The translations under genes and the position numbers were made by a program. A DNA stretch of 33,887 bases from Candidatus Gastranaerophilales bacterium (GTDB taxonomy: Bacteria; Cyanobacteriota; Vampirovibrionia; Gastranaerophilales; UBA9971), in NCBI GenBank assembly GCA_028278305.1, contig JANQEP010000079.1:1-33887 (forward strand), written 5' to 3'. Each line of letters starts with the position of its first letter. The stretch's first letter is position 1. The notes under the pieces were generated by a model, which was not told the DNA's origin, ran no database searches, and saw only the letters and a program-made list of their open reading frames with translations. Below are positions 15,373 to 23,010 of the stretch, piece by piece.

Positions 15373-16197
15373 ATGAAAGTTTCGATTATCACAGCCTGTT
15401 ATAACGCCGAAAAAACGATAGAAGAAACAATAAGGAGCGTTGTTAAACAAACTTATCCCGATATTGAATACATTGTTATTGATGGCGCTTCAAAGGATAA
15501 AACATTAGAAATAGTCAATAAATATGCCGGTTCAGTTGCAAAATTAGTAAGCGAGCCTGATAATGGTGTTTATAACGCCATGAACAAAGGTATTAATGCG
15601 TCAACAGGGGATTTATTGTTTTTTCTAAACGCTGATGATGTGTTTATAAACGAAAAAGTAGTGGAGATTTTTGCAAAAGAAGCAGAAACAAACAATGCAG
15701 GGCTTTTATTAGGAAATATCCTTCTTTTAAACCGCTATACCGGCGAAATGTATTATGAAAAACACGATATTATTGATAAAATACGCCTTATAAATAGTAC
15801 GATATTCCATCCTGCAACGTTTTTCAGAAAGGAAGTGTTTAAAAAGTATGGTCTATTTAATGAAAATAACCGCATAGCCAGTGATTATGAATGGTATGTT
15901 AACTATTTCTTGAATGGCGGCAACTATGCATATTTTAACAGGCCGGTTTCAATATTCAGTTTAGGCGAAGGTTTAAGTTCTGACTCAGTGCACGGAAATA
16001 TACATAAAACTGAAAGACAGGATATTCAGAGGAAATATTTTTCCGCAAAAGAACTAAAAACAACTGAATTTTTAACCCAAATTTTTCCCAGAAAGATTAA
16101 TAAAGTAAAATTTAGAAAATTTCTCGCAAAATCAGGTATCAATAAAATCTATTACCCCTTAACCACGCACAAAAACTCTTCATGCTTACAGTCATAA
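15373..16197 (+). CDS. WcaE-like family 2 glycosyltransferase (paralogue)
   Basis: The ORF track starts at 15295, but the first 26 codons lie inside the divergent GT8 gene. The GT2 fold begins exactly at the ATG at 15373 (MKVSIITACYNAEKTIEETI), so that start is chosen, giving 274 residues. YIVIDGASKDKTL, GVYNAMNKGINASTGDL and a complete metal site FFLNADDVF show a WcaE-like enzyme. It is related to the GT2 at 11231 over its full length (same GVYNAMNKGI block). The last 46 bp overlap the 3' end of the convergent GT17 fusion gene. The C-terminal residues (THKNSSCLQS) are thus antisense to another gene and look like a tail acquired by rearrangement. Confidence 0.87.
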   Translation: MKVSIITACYNAEKTIEETIRSVVKQTYPDIEYIVIDGASKDKTLEIVNKYAGSVAKLVSEPDNGVYNAMNKGINASTGDLLFFLNADDVFINEKVVEIFAKEAETNNAGLLLGNILLLNRYTGEMYYEKHDIIDKIRLINSTIFHPATFFRKEVFKKYGLFNENNRIASDYEWYVNYFLNGGNYAYFNRPVSIFSLGEGLSSDSVHGNIHKTERQDIQRKYFSAKELKTTEFLTQIFPRKINKVKFRKFLAKSGINKIYYPLTTHKNSSCLQS

Positions 16198-17459
16198 AGG
16201 TTACCTGCCATTAAAAAATTTTTTATTTTGTAATCTAAAGTATTCACAGGCTTTAAACCTTTAAACGTAACCAAATAGTAACCGCTCTCGCTTATTAGGT
16301 CGAATAGGACTTTTCTGGTAAAAAAACGTATTTGTTCTTTTTTCGGTTTTAAAATTTTTTTAAATAGAATCTGGTTTAAATTTTTAATGTACCTAAAATT
16401 TGGGACAGTCATAATTACATATCCGTTACGGTTAAGTTTTTTCCTTAATTTAGTCAGGATTTTCTGCGGGTCGTGGAATGTTCCTATCGTTTTGTCCAGT
16501 ATAGCGCAGTCATAGTAATTGTCCGGAAAATTATCTATATTTTCTGTCGTTATTTCAAGGATTTTTTCTGACGTTGGTGAAATAAAATCCCTTATAGGAT
16601 TGGCGTTTATAGGTTTATGGGTATCAATATAGCGTTTATCCTGCTGTTTTGACTGAATTAATGAGTTTTTTATACGGTGTATTACAGGGGATTTTTTCAG
16701 GATTAAATGTTGAAATTTATCTCTGTTTTTTAAAACATATTCCGGAAATGAACTGTCTAAATTCACGATTTTATACTTATAGCCCCGCTCAAAGATATCT
16801 ATGCCATCCTGAATAAGTTTTTGCAGGCGTTTATCATTCATATAATAGTCGTTATTATACTCCTGGTGTGCAAATGAGTGAATTTTATATTTGACCATAT
16901 CCAGCCCGCCAAGATAAGTAAAATGCCAGCCAGCATTTTTTATATGCTCGCCTTCAGCAATTCTTATATCAGTCAGGGATTTATCTCCAATATCTTTAAA
17001 CTTTAATAATCTGGTGCCGCGCTTCCAGTCAGATTCCGTTGCATTTAAATAATTAAAATAAAAAGTGTAGAGTTTCTGCTCAAAAACCTTTATGCCATCT
17101 GTGTTTTTATACTTTTCAATTAAATTAGCTCTCGGTATTTCATCCAAATCAGAAATAATTATCACGTCTTCCGGCTGACAGCACCCTTTAAGGATTTTTA
17201 TTATTACATCTCTCTGATAATTCTCAAAAGTCCATGCAGCATCAAATTCAGGGTATTCATCAATGATTATATGCTCGATTTTGTCTGAAAATTTTGCAAA
17301 TTGTTCTTTATTTTTCTCGAACCAGAGTGGTTTGTCCTGATTTGTGAATGTTTTTGTGGCTTCTACAAGTATAAACTTATCTACAACCCCATAAAGCTCA
17401 TTAAGACGCACCTCTAACACATCCAGCTCATTAAAAAACATAAAACAGTCGTATATCAT
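16152..17459 (-). CDS. GT17-like glycosyltransferase fused to degenerate methyltransferase domain
   Basis: The N-terminal ~255 residues match the GT17 group (bacterial relatives of eukaryotic beta-1,4-GlcNAc transferase III): DCFMFFNELDVLEVRL, KFILVEATKTFTN, VIIISDLDEIPR with an acidic metal site, and NAGWHFTYLGG. After a basic linker near residue 270, a methyltransferase-like segment follows (KILEITTENI, ILDKTIGTFHDPQKIL, LNRNGYVIMTVPN). It lacks the Gly-rich SAM loop and strands 2-3, so it is probably not catalytic. The listed 17483 start is replaced by the ATG at 17459. That ATG follows GGGAGG and overlaps the stop of the upstream gene as ATGA, giving 435 residues. The 3' end overlaps the convergent GT2 by 46 bp. 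Confidence 0.78.
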   Translation of the reverse strand: MIYDCFMFFNELDVLEVRLNELYGVVDKFILVEATKTFTNQDKPLWFEKNKEQFAKFSDKIEHIIIDEYPEFDAAWTFENYQRDVIIKILKGCCQPEDVIIISDLDEIPRANLIEKYKNTDGIKVFEQKLYTFYFNYLNATESDWKRGTRLLKFKDIGDKSLTDIRIAEGEHIKNAGWHFTYLGGLDMVKYKIHSFAHQEYNNDYYMNDKRLQKLIQDGIDIFERGYKYKIVNLDSSFPEYVLKNRDKFQHLILKKSPVIHRIKNSLIQSKQQDKRYIDTHKPINANPIRDFISPTSEKILEITTENIDNFPDNYYDCAILDKTIGTFHDPQKILTKLRKKLNRNGYVIMTVPNFRYIKNLNQILFKKILKPKKEQIRFFTRKVLFDLISESGYYLVTFKGLKPVNTLDYKIKNFLMAGNLYDCKHEEFLCVVKG

Positions 17460-18268
17460 ATTATCCTCCCTGACTTTTCCCAATCCAGCAGCTTCATTTC
17501 ATTTGTTGCCCCGGTAAAATGCAGGAAGTAAGAATTCGCAAACATAGCCTCGATGTTCAGTTTTAAAATCTCTTTTTTACAAAGCCATGAAGGTTTTTTA
17601 ATCTCCAGCTCAAGCAAATACGGGTAATAAAGGGCTTTTAAAAACTGTATATGCATATTAAACCTTTTGTCAATCCAGTGTTGCATATTATTTTTAAGTA
17701 TTTCATAGGACATTGGCCGCATTTCGTAATTTAAGCCTTTGTCTTCGTAGTTATAATATATATATTCAAGTACTTCCCTGTGTAATTTCGGGTTAAATAC
17801 CATTACACCGGTCTGCACAACCTTCTCAAAATCACATTCAATCCCGTAGCTCTTATAATATGCAGGGCCTCCATAATTAATTATAGGGTTATAGTCCAGG
17901 CTTCCCCAGTGTTTATACATTCTGGAAAGGGCAATTTCATACTCCTGTTTAGTCGGGAAGCTGAATTCATCAACAGCCCCGATTTTATCCTCCGGCACTC
18001 CTTCAATTACATCAGGTGAATTTGGATTGATAATTATATCCGTATCAAGCCACACAATCCTGTCATAGTTCCTGGACCATTCCTGGCTTAACACAAGGCA
18101 TTTTTGCCAGGCAACACAGCGTGAGTCTTTTTCATCAAGCGGTTTGTCAATTATTATCAGCTCATAACCATGTTTTTTAGCGTACAGTTTCCAGTTAGTG
18201 AGGCAGTAATTCCTCACCATTTTTTCAAATCTCTTGCCGACAGCTATAGTTACTAAAGCTTTTTTCAT
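17456..18268 (-). CDS. DXD nucleotide-sugar glycosyltransferase (GT8/GT34-like)
   Basis: A GT-A-fold transferase with RIVWLDTDIIINPNSPD as the metal-binding DXD site near residue 75. KKALVTIAVGKRFEKMV opens the protein, CVAWQKCLVLSQEW is the usual helix before the DXD, and TGVMVFNPKLHREVLEY follows. FLHFTGATNEMKLLDW near the end resembles the donor-phosphate loop. The overall pattern lies between GT8 and the GT34/MNN10-like families, and it is not one of the three GT8 paralogues described here. Its stop overlaps the GT17 start (ATGA), so the two proteins are translated together. The start codon is 15 bp from the divergent GT4 start. Confidence 0.8.
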   Translation of the reverse strand: MKKALVTIAVGKRFEKMVRNYCLTNWKLYAKKHGYELIIIDKPLDEKDSRCVAWQKCLVLSQEWSRNYDRIVWLDTDIIINPNSPDVIEGVPEDKIGAVDEFSFPTKQEYEIALSRMYKHWGSLDYNPIINYGGPAYYKSYGIECDFEKVVQTGVMVFNPKLHREVLEYIYYNYEDKGLNYEMRPMSYEILKNNMQHWIDKRFNMHIQFLKALYYPYLLELEIKKPSWLCKKEILKLNIEAMFANSYFLHFTGATNEMKLLDWEKSGRII

Positions 18269-18283
18269 ATTATATTAGTATAT
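18269..18283. promoter_or_regulatory. Fifteen-base divergent start region
   Basis: The whole space between two divergent ATGs is ATTATATTAGTATAT. TATATT on plus and TATACT on minus lie 7-8 bases before the respective starts. As at 15361, this would leave no room for a ribosome site and suggests leaderless transcripts or promoters that extend into the opposing gene. Confidence 0.3.
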
Positions 18284-19411
18284 ATGAAAATATTATTTGA
18301 TACAGAGATATTTGAACTCCAGATATTTGGCGGGATTTCTTTATACGTAACAAAACTGCTTGATTCGTTTTATCAGGATGGAAATATAGAGCCGATTTTG
18401 CCTCTGATTTATTCTGATAACTATTACTTAAAAGAATTTAGAAAAATTAAATCTTTAAAAATAAAAGAAGAAGACTTTTTTTTAAAAAAGCAGTTAACTA
18501 AATTTTTGTATTTTTTAAACAGGCAAAAAACAATAAAAGCATTAAATCAAAAAAAATTTGATATTTTTCATCCAACGTATTTTAACAATTATTTCCTTAA
18601 ACACCTTAAAGAAAAACCATATGTCCTTACTGTTCATGATATGACCAATGAAGCTGTTCCTGAATTTTTTGTGTTTGATAAACGGGCAAACCAGTCAATA
18701 AAAATCAAAAAAAAATTAATAGAAAATGCTGCCGGAATAATATCAATTTCAGAAAACACCAAAAAGGATATTTTAAGATTTTGTAATGTTAAAGAAGACA
18801 AAATTGACCTTATTTATCATGGTTGTCCTTTTAATAATATTGATAATCATGAAAGACCGGAAGGATTGCCGGAAAAATATATTTTGTTTATTGGCCAGAG
18901 AGCCAAATATAAAAATTTTTATAACTTTTTAGCCTCAATTTCAGAAATATTGCTTCAGGATAAAGATTTATATCTTTTAACTGTTGGAGGGAATGACTTT
19001 AACAAAAGCGAACTGGATTTTATTAAAAAATTAGATTTAAAGCATAAAATTATAAAAAAGCCTGTACAGAGTCATAGTCAGCTTATAGCTTATTACAAAC
19101 AGGCTCTTTGCTTTGTTTTTCCATCAGTTTATGAAGGTTTTGGGTTCCCGATTTTAGAATCTTTTCAGTGCGGGTGCCCTCTGGTGTGCAGCGATACCAG
19201 CTCTTTCCCGGAAGTCGCCGGGGATGGCGCCGAATATTTTGATCCTTATTATGAAAATTCAATTAAAGATGCTGTACTAAAAGTTCTAAATAATGTGAAT
19301 CATAGACAAAAACTTATTGCAAAGGGATATGAAAGGCTTAAGTTATTCAGCTGGCAACATACTGCTGAATTAACAAAAAAAACATATCGAAAGGTTCTGG
19401 AAAATGGATAA
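18284..19411 (+). CDS. Family 4 glycosyltransferase
   Basis: GT-B-fold retaining glycosyltransferase of family 4. The N-terminal acceptor domain has FGGISLYVTKLLDSF and YVLTVHDMTNE. The C-terminal donor domain opens with YILFIGQRAKYKNF and has LCFVFPSVYEGFGFPILESF, the E-x7-E signature of GT4, then CGCPLVCSDTSSFPEVAGD. Length of 375 residues is normal. It would add a hexose, mannose-like or related sugar from an NDP donor in the cytoplasm. It leads a plus-strand run and its 3' end overlaps the first sulfotransferase by 8 bp. The DNA is markedly AT-rich. Confidence 0.92.
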   Translation: MKILFDTEIFELQIFGGISLYVTKLLDSFYQDGNIEPILPLIYSDNYYLKEFRKIKSLKIKEEDFFLKKQLTKFLYFLNRQKTIKALNQKKFDIFHPTYFNNYFLKHLKEKPYVLTVHDMTNEAVPEFFVFDKRANQSIKIKKKLIENAAGIISISENTKKDILRFCNVKEDKIDLIYHGCPFNNIDNHERPEGLPEKYILFIGQRAKYKNFYNFLASISEILLQDKDLYLLTVGGNDFNKSELDFIKKLDLKHKIIKKPVQSHSQLIAYYKQALCFVFPSVYEGFGFPILESFQCGCPLVCSDTSSFPEVAGDGAEYFDPYYENSIKDAVLKVLNNVNHRQKLIAKGYERLKLFSWQHTAELTKKTYRKVLENG

Positions 19412-20330
19412 AAAAAGCTTACAATTGAAACAAGTTTTTTTGCATATTGGATTGCCCAGAACAGCCACCTCTTTTTTACAAAGTAAGATTTTCCCTTTCA
19501 TAACAGGTATTTATTACTTTGGACACGCTGATTTAAAAACACAAAATACCCCCTTTATTTTGCTGGAGGAATTAAATAAACAAAATATCCTGCAAATAAA
19601 AAATGAAATATTAGATTATGCAAATACTCTGGAAGAAAAAAATATTTTATTTAGTAGTGAGCTGCTTGTCGGATTGCCTAATTATCTTCTAAATGCCAGG
19701 GCCATAAAAGAAATCTTTAGAGAACCCAAAATTATATTTGTCATAAGGAAACAGGCTGATTGGGCAGAATCCCTGTATAACTGGCATATGACTGAACATG
19801 TAAAATTTTTTTTGGATAATAACCCTGCTGATCAAAGCTGTATTTGTGGAATTAAAGAATATTGCAGACGTTTTGATTTAAGAAATTTAAACTGGCATAA
19901 AATGGCAAAGGATTATGCTGAAATTTTCGGGAAAGAAAATGTGCTTATTCTTCCTTATGAATTATTAAAAGAAGATTTAAGTGAATTTATGTCAAGGTTC
20001 TATGAATTTACGGGATTTACGCCTTATCATCCTGAAAATATTGAATTAATAAATCCATCCGCTTCTTTAACTTCTGTTAAGTATAGTCCGTGTTTATCAC
20101 GATATAATGATTTAATTAAAGATATTCCGGACGGTTTTTTAAAGAAATTTATTCAAAAAAATGACAGGGGGTTAAAAAATATCTTGTCTAAATACACAAG
20201 AGACTTTGATATATCAGGAGAAAAACTCACTCTGGAAGAGAAAAATAACATAATGAGCTACCACAAAGATTCAAATAAAAAGATATCCGATCTGGCGGGA
20301 ATAGACCTGAAGCAATATGGATATTACTAA
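19404..20330 (+). CDS. PAPS-dependent sulfotransferase
   Basis: A cytosolic-type carbohydrate sulfotransferase using PAPS. HIGLPRTATSFLQSK (residues ~14-28) is the 5'-phosphosulfate loop, although with Arg-Thr-Ala in place of the common Lys-Thr-Gly. IIFVIRKQADWAESLYN (~110-126) is the 3'-phosphate-binding block. NVLILPYELLKEDL and the C-terminal ASLTSVKYSP...NDRGLKN complete the recognisable parts. Length of 308 residues is normal. It overlaps the GT4 gene and is followed, after its TAA and nine bases in the same frame, by a paralogue. The two proteins are clearly related but diverged, with short DNA stretches of perfect identity. It probably sulfates a sugar hydroxyl of the glycan made here. 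Confidence 0.88.
   Translation: MDKKSLQLKQVFLHIGLPRTATSFLQSKIFPFITGIYYFGHADLKTQNTPFILLEELNKQNILQIKNEILDYANTLEEKNILFSSELLVGLPNYLLNARAIKEIFREPKIIFVIRKQADWAESLYNWHMTEHVKFFLDNNPADQSCICGIKEYCRRFDLRNLNWHKMAKDYAEIFGKENVLILPYELLKEDLSEFMSRFYEFTGFTPYHPENIELINPSASLTSVKYSPCLSRYNDLIKDIPDGFLKKFIQKNDRGLKNILSKYTRDFDISGEKLTLEEKNNIMSYHKDSNKKISDLAGIDLKQYGYY
19725..19773 (+). repeat. 49-bp exact repeat shared by sulfotransferases (copy 1)
   Basis: The segment encoding PKIIFVIRKQADWAES, the PAPS 3'-phosphate site, is identical over 49 bases with 20676-20724. Flanking sequence has diverged. Two further exact blocks, 24 and 25 bases long, follow at 19919-19942 and 19956-19980, matching 20897-20920 and 20934-20958. 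Confidence 0.9.
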
Positions 20331-20339
20331 GAGGAAAAA

Positions 20340-21302
20340 ATTATAAAAAATACTTTTATACATATTGGTCTTCATAAAACTGCCACATCCTTCCTGCAAA
20401 CAAGGGTTTTCCCATATATACCTGAAGTTTATTTTGCCGGGATTTCAACTGCGGAAATACAAAAAAGGCCCTTTAATTTCTTTTATGATATAAACCGGAA
20501 GAAAACACTCTCCAAAGAAAAAATCACAGTCTTAAAGAATGAAATTAATGATTTTATCGATAATTTGAATGAAAACAAATTTTTATTCAGTCATGAGGGT
20601 CTTAGTGGCGGGTATCTTCAAAATTATTCCAATACTTATCAAAACGCCTTATTAATAAAAGAACTATTTAATAATCCCAAAATTATATTTGTCATAAGGA
20701 AACAGGCTGATTGGGCAGAATCCCAGTATAGCCAGCATATGACAAGAAATAACCTTTATTCCATCAACGATTACGGCGGGCCTAAAGAAATAATGGGAAT
20801 AAATGATTATTTTGGATATAAAAACGGCTGCTTTAAAGAGGGGAAATACCTGAATATAAAAGACCTAAACTGGTATAATACGGCAAGAAATTATATTGAA
20901 ATTTTCGGGAAAGAAAATGTCCTTGTCTTGCCGTATGAATTATTAAAAGAAGATTTAAACAAATTTTTGAGCAGATTTTATGATTTTACCGAGTTTGAGC
21001 CATATTACCCGGAAAAGACAGATTATATTAATAAAAAACCTGATACTACAATAATAAAATATTGTCCTTTACTAATTGGATATAGTAATTTAATTGATGA
21101 ACTGCCAGAGTCAGCAAATGTTTTTATTAAAAAAAATGACAGGGGACTTAAAAAATTACTGGCAAAATACGTTAAAGAATTTGATATTTCTAATGAAAGA
21201 TTTAGCGAACAGCAGAAAAAAATAATTATGGATACACATCAGGAATCAAACAAGGAATTATCACAGCTTATTGGCATCGAGTTAAACAAATACGGGTATT
21301 AA
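20340..21302 (+). CDS. PAPS-dependent sulfotransferase with non-ATG start
   Basis: The ORF track begins at a TTG (20565), but the open frame extends 75 codons upstream. It encodes NTFIHIGLHKTATSFLQTRV, the 5'-phosphosulfate loop homologous to residues 9-29 of the first copy, so the listed start is clearly internal. No ATG, GTG or TTG occurs in that stretch. The only reasonable starts are ATT (20340) or ATA (20343), five and eight bases after GAGG. FVIRKQADWAESQYSQHM, NVLVLPYELLKEDL and NDRGLKKLL match the paralogue. The protein has about 320 residues. Intact coding sequence suggests it is expressed, either from a rare AUU/AUA start, by coupling with the first gene, or after a recent start loss. 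Confidence 0.8.
   Translation: MIKNTFIHIGLHKTATSFLQTRVFPYIPEVYFAGISTAEIQKRPFNFFYDINRKKTLSKEKITVLKNEINDFIDNLNENKFLFSHEGLSGGYLQNYSNTYQNALLIKELFNNPKIIFVIRKQADWAESQYSQHMTRNNLYSINDYGGPKEIMGINDYFGYKNGCFKEGKYLNIKDLNWYNTARNYIEIFGKENVLVLPYELLKEDLNKFLSRFYDFTEFEPYYPEKTDYINKKPDTTIIKYCPLLIGYSNLIDELPESANVFIKKNDRGLKKLLAKYVKEFDISNERFSEQQKKIIMDTHQESNKELSQLIGIELNKYGY
20676..20724 (+). repeat. 49-bp exact repeat shared by sulfotransferases (copy 2)
   Basis: Second copy of the exact block at 19725-19773, in the same reading frame and encoding the same PAPS-site residues. Its perfect identity amid diverged flanks points to gene conversion between the tandem genes or to strong local constraint. Confidence 0.9.
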
Positions 21303-21304
21303 AA

Positions 21305-21934
21305 ATGATTAAATTAATAAAAAGAATAAAGAGAAGGCATAAAGAAAAAAAGCTGCGGAAACAGGAGCAGAAAAATTTTTTAAATAAAATTCAGGCATAT
21401 AAAAAGTTCACTCCGCTAAAACTTCACCTCGGTTGCGGAAGCAGACTTTTAGAGGGTTGGGTTAATATTGACCAGTACGTAAATGATACTGATAATTTTT
21501 TAACCCTGAACTATAATCTGGCAAACAAACTCCCATTTGATGATAATTCAGTCGATTTTGTATTTCATGAACATTTATTAGAACATCTAAGTGGGGAGGA
21601 GGGACTTAATTTATTAAAAGATGCTTACCGGGTCTTAAAACCGGGGGGATGTATGAGATTAAACTGCCCTGACCTTGATATTGAAATTGACCTTTATATA
21701 AAAAACGATGAGGCCTGGAAGAAAAATTTAAACCGTTGCCAGAGGCTTAATTATTCTTTTTTAGGCATGGGGCATAAATATATGTATAATAGGGAAGATG
21801 TGCAGAGAGTGTTAATAGAGGCTGGCTTTGCAAAACAAAATATTCATGAACTGGAATTCAATATTAGCAGGTGTGTAGAGCTAAAAAACCTGGAAACAAG
21901 ACCAAATTCGCTTTATTTTGAGGCTGTTAAATAA
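21305..21934 (+). CDS. Class I SAM methyltransferase (type 11)
   Basis: A short basic N-terminal region (IKRIKRRHKEKKLRKQEQKN) precedes a methyltransferase domain. LKLHLGCGSRLLEGWVNID is motif I with the acidic residue. DNSVDFVFHEHLLEHLS is motif II and RVLKPGGCMRLNCPDLD motif III. This H-L-G-C-G-x-R-x-x-G-W-V-N-x-D pattern is common to a subgroup found in glycan loci. The lysine-rich N-terminus may contact membrane or acceptor. It starts directly after the second sulfotransferase stop, and ends five bases before the stop of the convergent radical SAM gene. The expected role is sugar methylation, acceptor unknown. Confidence 0.87.
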   Translation: MIKLIKRIKRRHKEKKLRKQEQKNFLNKIQAYKKFTPLKLHLGCGSRLLEGWVNIDQYVNDTDNFLTLNYNLANKLPFDDNSVDFVFHEHLLEHLSGEEGLNLLKDAYRVLKPGGCMRLNCPDLDIEIDLYIKNDEAWKKNLNRCQRLNYSFLGMGHKYMYNREDVQRVLIEAGFAKQNIHELEFNISRCVELKNLETRPNSLYFEAVK

Positions 21935-21939
21935 AAAAA

Positions 21940-23010
21940 TTATATAAAGTTAACGTGCTTAACAGTCGGATGTTTTAGCTCCCATAAACTCCTGTTAATA
22001 GCGTCTAAACGACAGGTATGTATGCATTTTTCCTTACAGTTTAGTTCCTGCCTTGCAAATTCAAGTACTTTTTTTCTTAATTCCCCGTTTAAAATATCCG
22101 TGACCGTATTATCATAAATGTTCCCAAAGTAAAAAGTATCTTCTTCCATATGTGAAATGCAGCTATATACATCACCACTGGCAGTTAAAACTGCAAATAA
22201 AGGCAAACCATAACAATGAGCATATACACGCTTTTCTTCTGTCTGCTTAATAAATGTATCCCACCTTACAACAATGGAAGTTTCTTTGGTAGCATAACTC
22301 TCAGCCTGTTTTAAATATTCAGAATACTCTTCAAAGTTATAATTATCAGGCAAATTGTATCCAAGATGGTCAGGGTGTTTGTAAAAAGGCTTAACAACAA
22401 AATAGTTTAACCCAAGATCAACGCATAACTTTGCCAGCTCAGGAATACTTTTCATGTTTTCCGGTATTGCAACTAACTGAAGGCCAAAATCTACACCCAG
22501 ATTATGTTTATTTTTAAAATCCACCGCATATTGAATATTTTTGACAACCTTATCAAAGTCGTCTGCGCAATGAATATTTTTATATGTATCCCTATTCCCG
22601 CCATTAAAAGAAAATCTTATAAATGTAAGCTTATCCAGAATCTTTTCGCTCATTTTAGGATTAAGCAAAACACCGTTAGTAAAAACACCACTGTCAATAT
22701 TGGACTCGTAAGCTGCTACTGTAAATTTTTCAAAATCTTTATGTAACAGGGGTTCTCCTGAACCTGCAAAAAGCATTGCTTTTGTCCCGTTGGCCCCGAA
22801 TTCTTTGATAGCCTGTATTGTCTTTTCTGTCTCTAATTTCAGGGATTTGTACTCCATATAATCATAGCCGCAAAACCAACACCTGTGATTGCAGTTACCA
22901 ACAGGTGATATTTCAACATAAATCGGATTAACCGGTTGTTTAATCAGGATTTTATAAGTTTCTTCAAAGTGATAAAATAATTTATGCCCATCAAGACTAT
23001 ATTTAGACAT
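21940..23010 (-). CDS. Radical SAM/SPASM protein (copy A)
   Basis: Radical SAM enzyme with the cluster motif CNHRCWFC (Cys 40, 44 and 47). GSGEPLLHKDF follows, the Gly-rich SAM-binding segment. The C-terminal SPASM-like region has several Cys residues (CYGLPLFAVLT...VYSCISHM, then CKEKCIHTC). These suggest one or more auxiliary FeS clusters. A paralogue at 29694-30770 has its Cys triad at the same positions and a matching C-terminal LKHP block. SPASM enzymes modify peptides, sugars or aminoglycosides, so the substrate is open. It is the last gene of the heptose operon and overlaps the transaldolase-like gene by 8 bp, suggesting action on the same pathway or glycan. Confidence 0.87.
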   Translation of the reverse strand: MSKYSLDGHKLFYHFEETYKILIKQPVNPIYVEISPVGNCNHRCWFCGYDYMEYKSLKLETEKTIQAIKEFGANGTKAMLFAGSGEPLLHKDFEKFTVAAYESNIDSGVFTNGVLLNPKMSEKILDKLTFIRFSFNGGNRDTYKNIHCADDFDKVVKNIQYAVDFKNKHNLGVDFGLQLVAIPENMKSIPELAKLCVDLGLNYFVVKPFYKHPDHLGYNLPDNYNFEEYSEYLKQAESYATKETSIVVRWDTFIKQTEEKRVYAHCYGLPLFAVLTASGDVYSCISHMEEDTFYFGNIYDNTVTDILNGELRKKVLEFARQELNCKEKCIHTCRLDAINRSLWELKHPTVKHVNFI

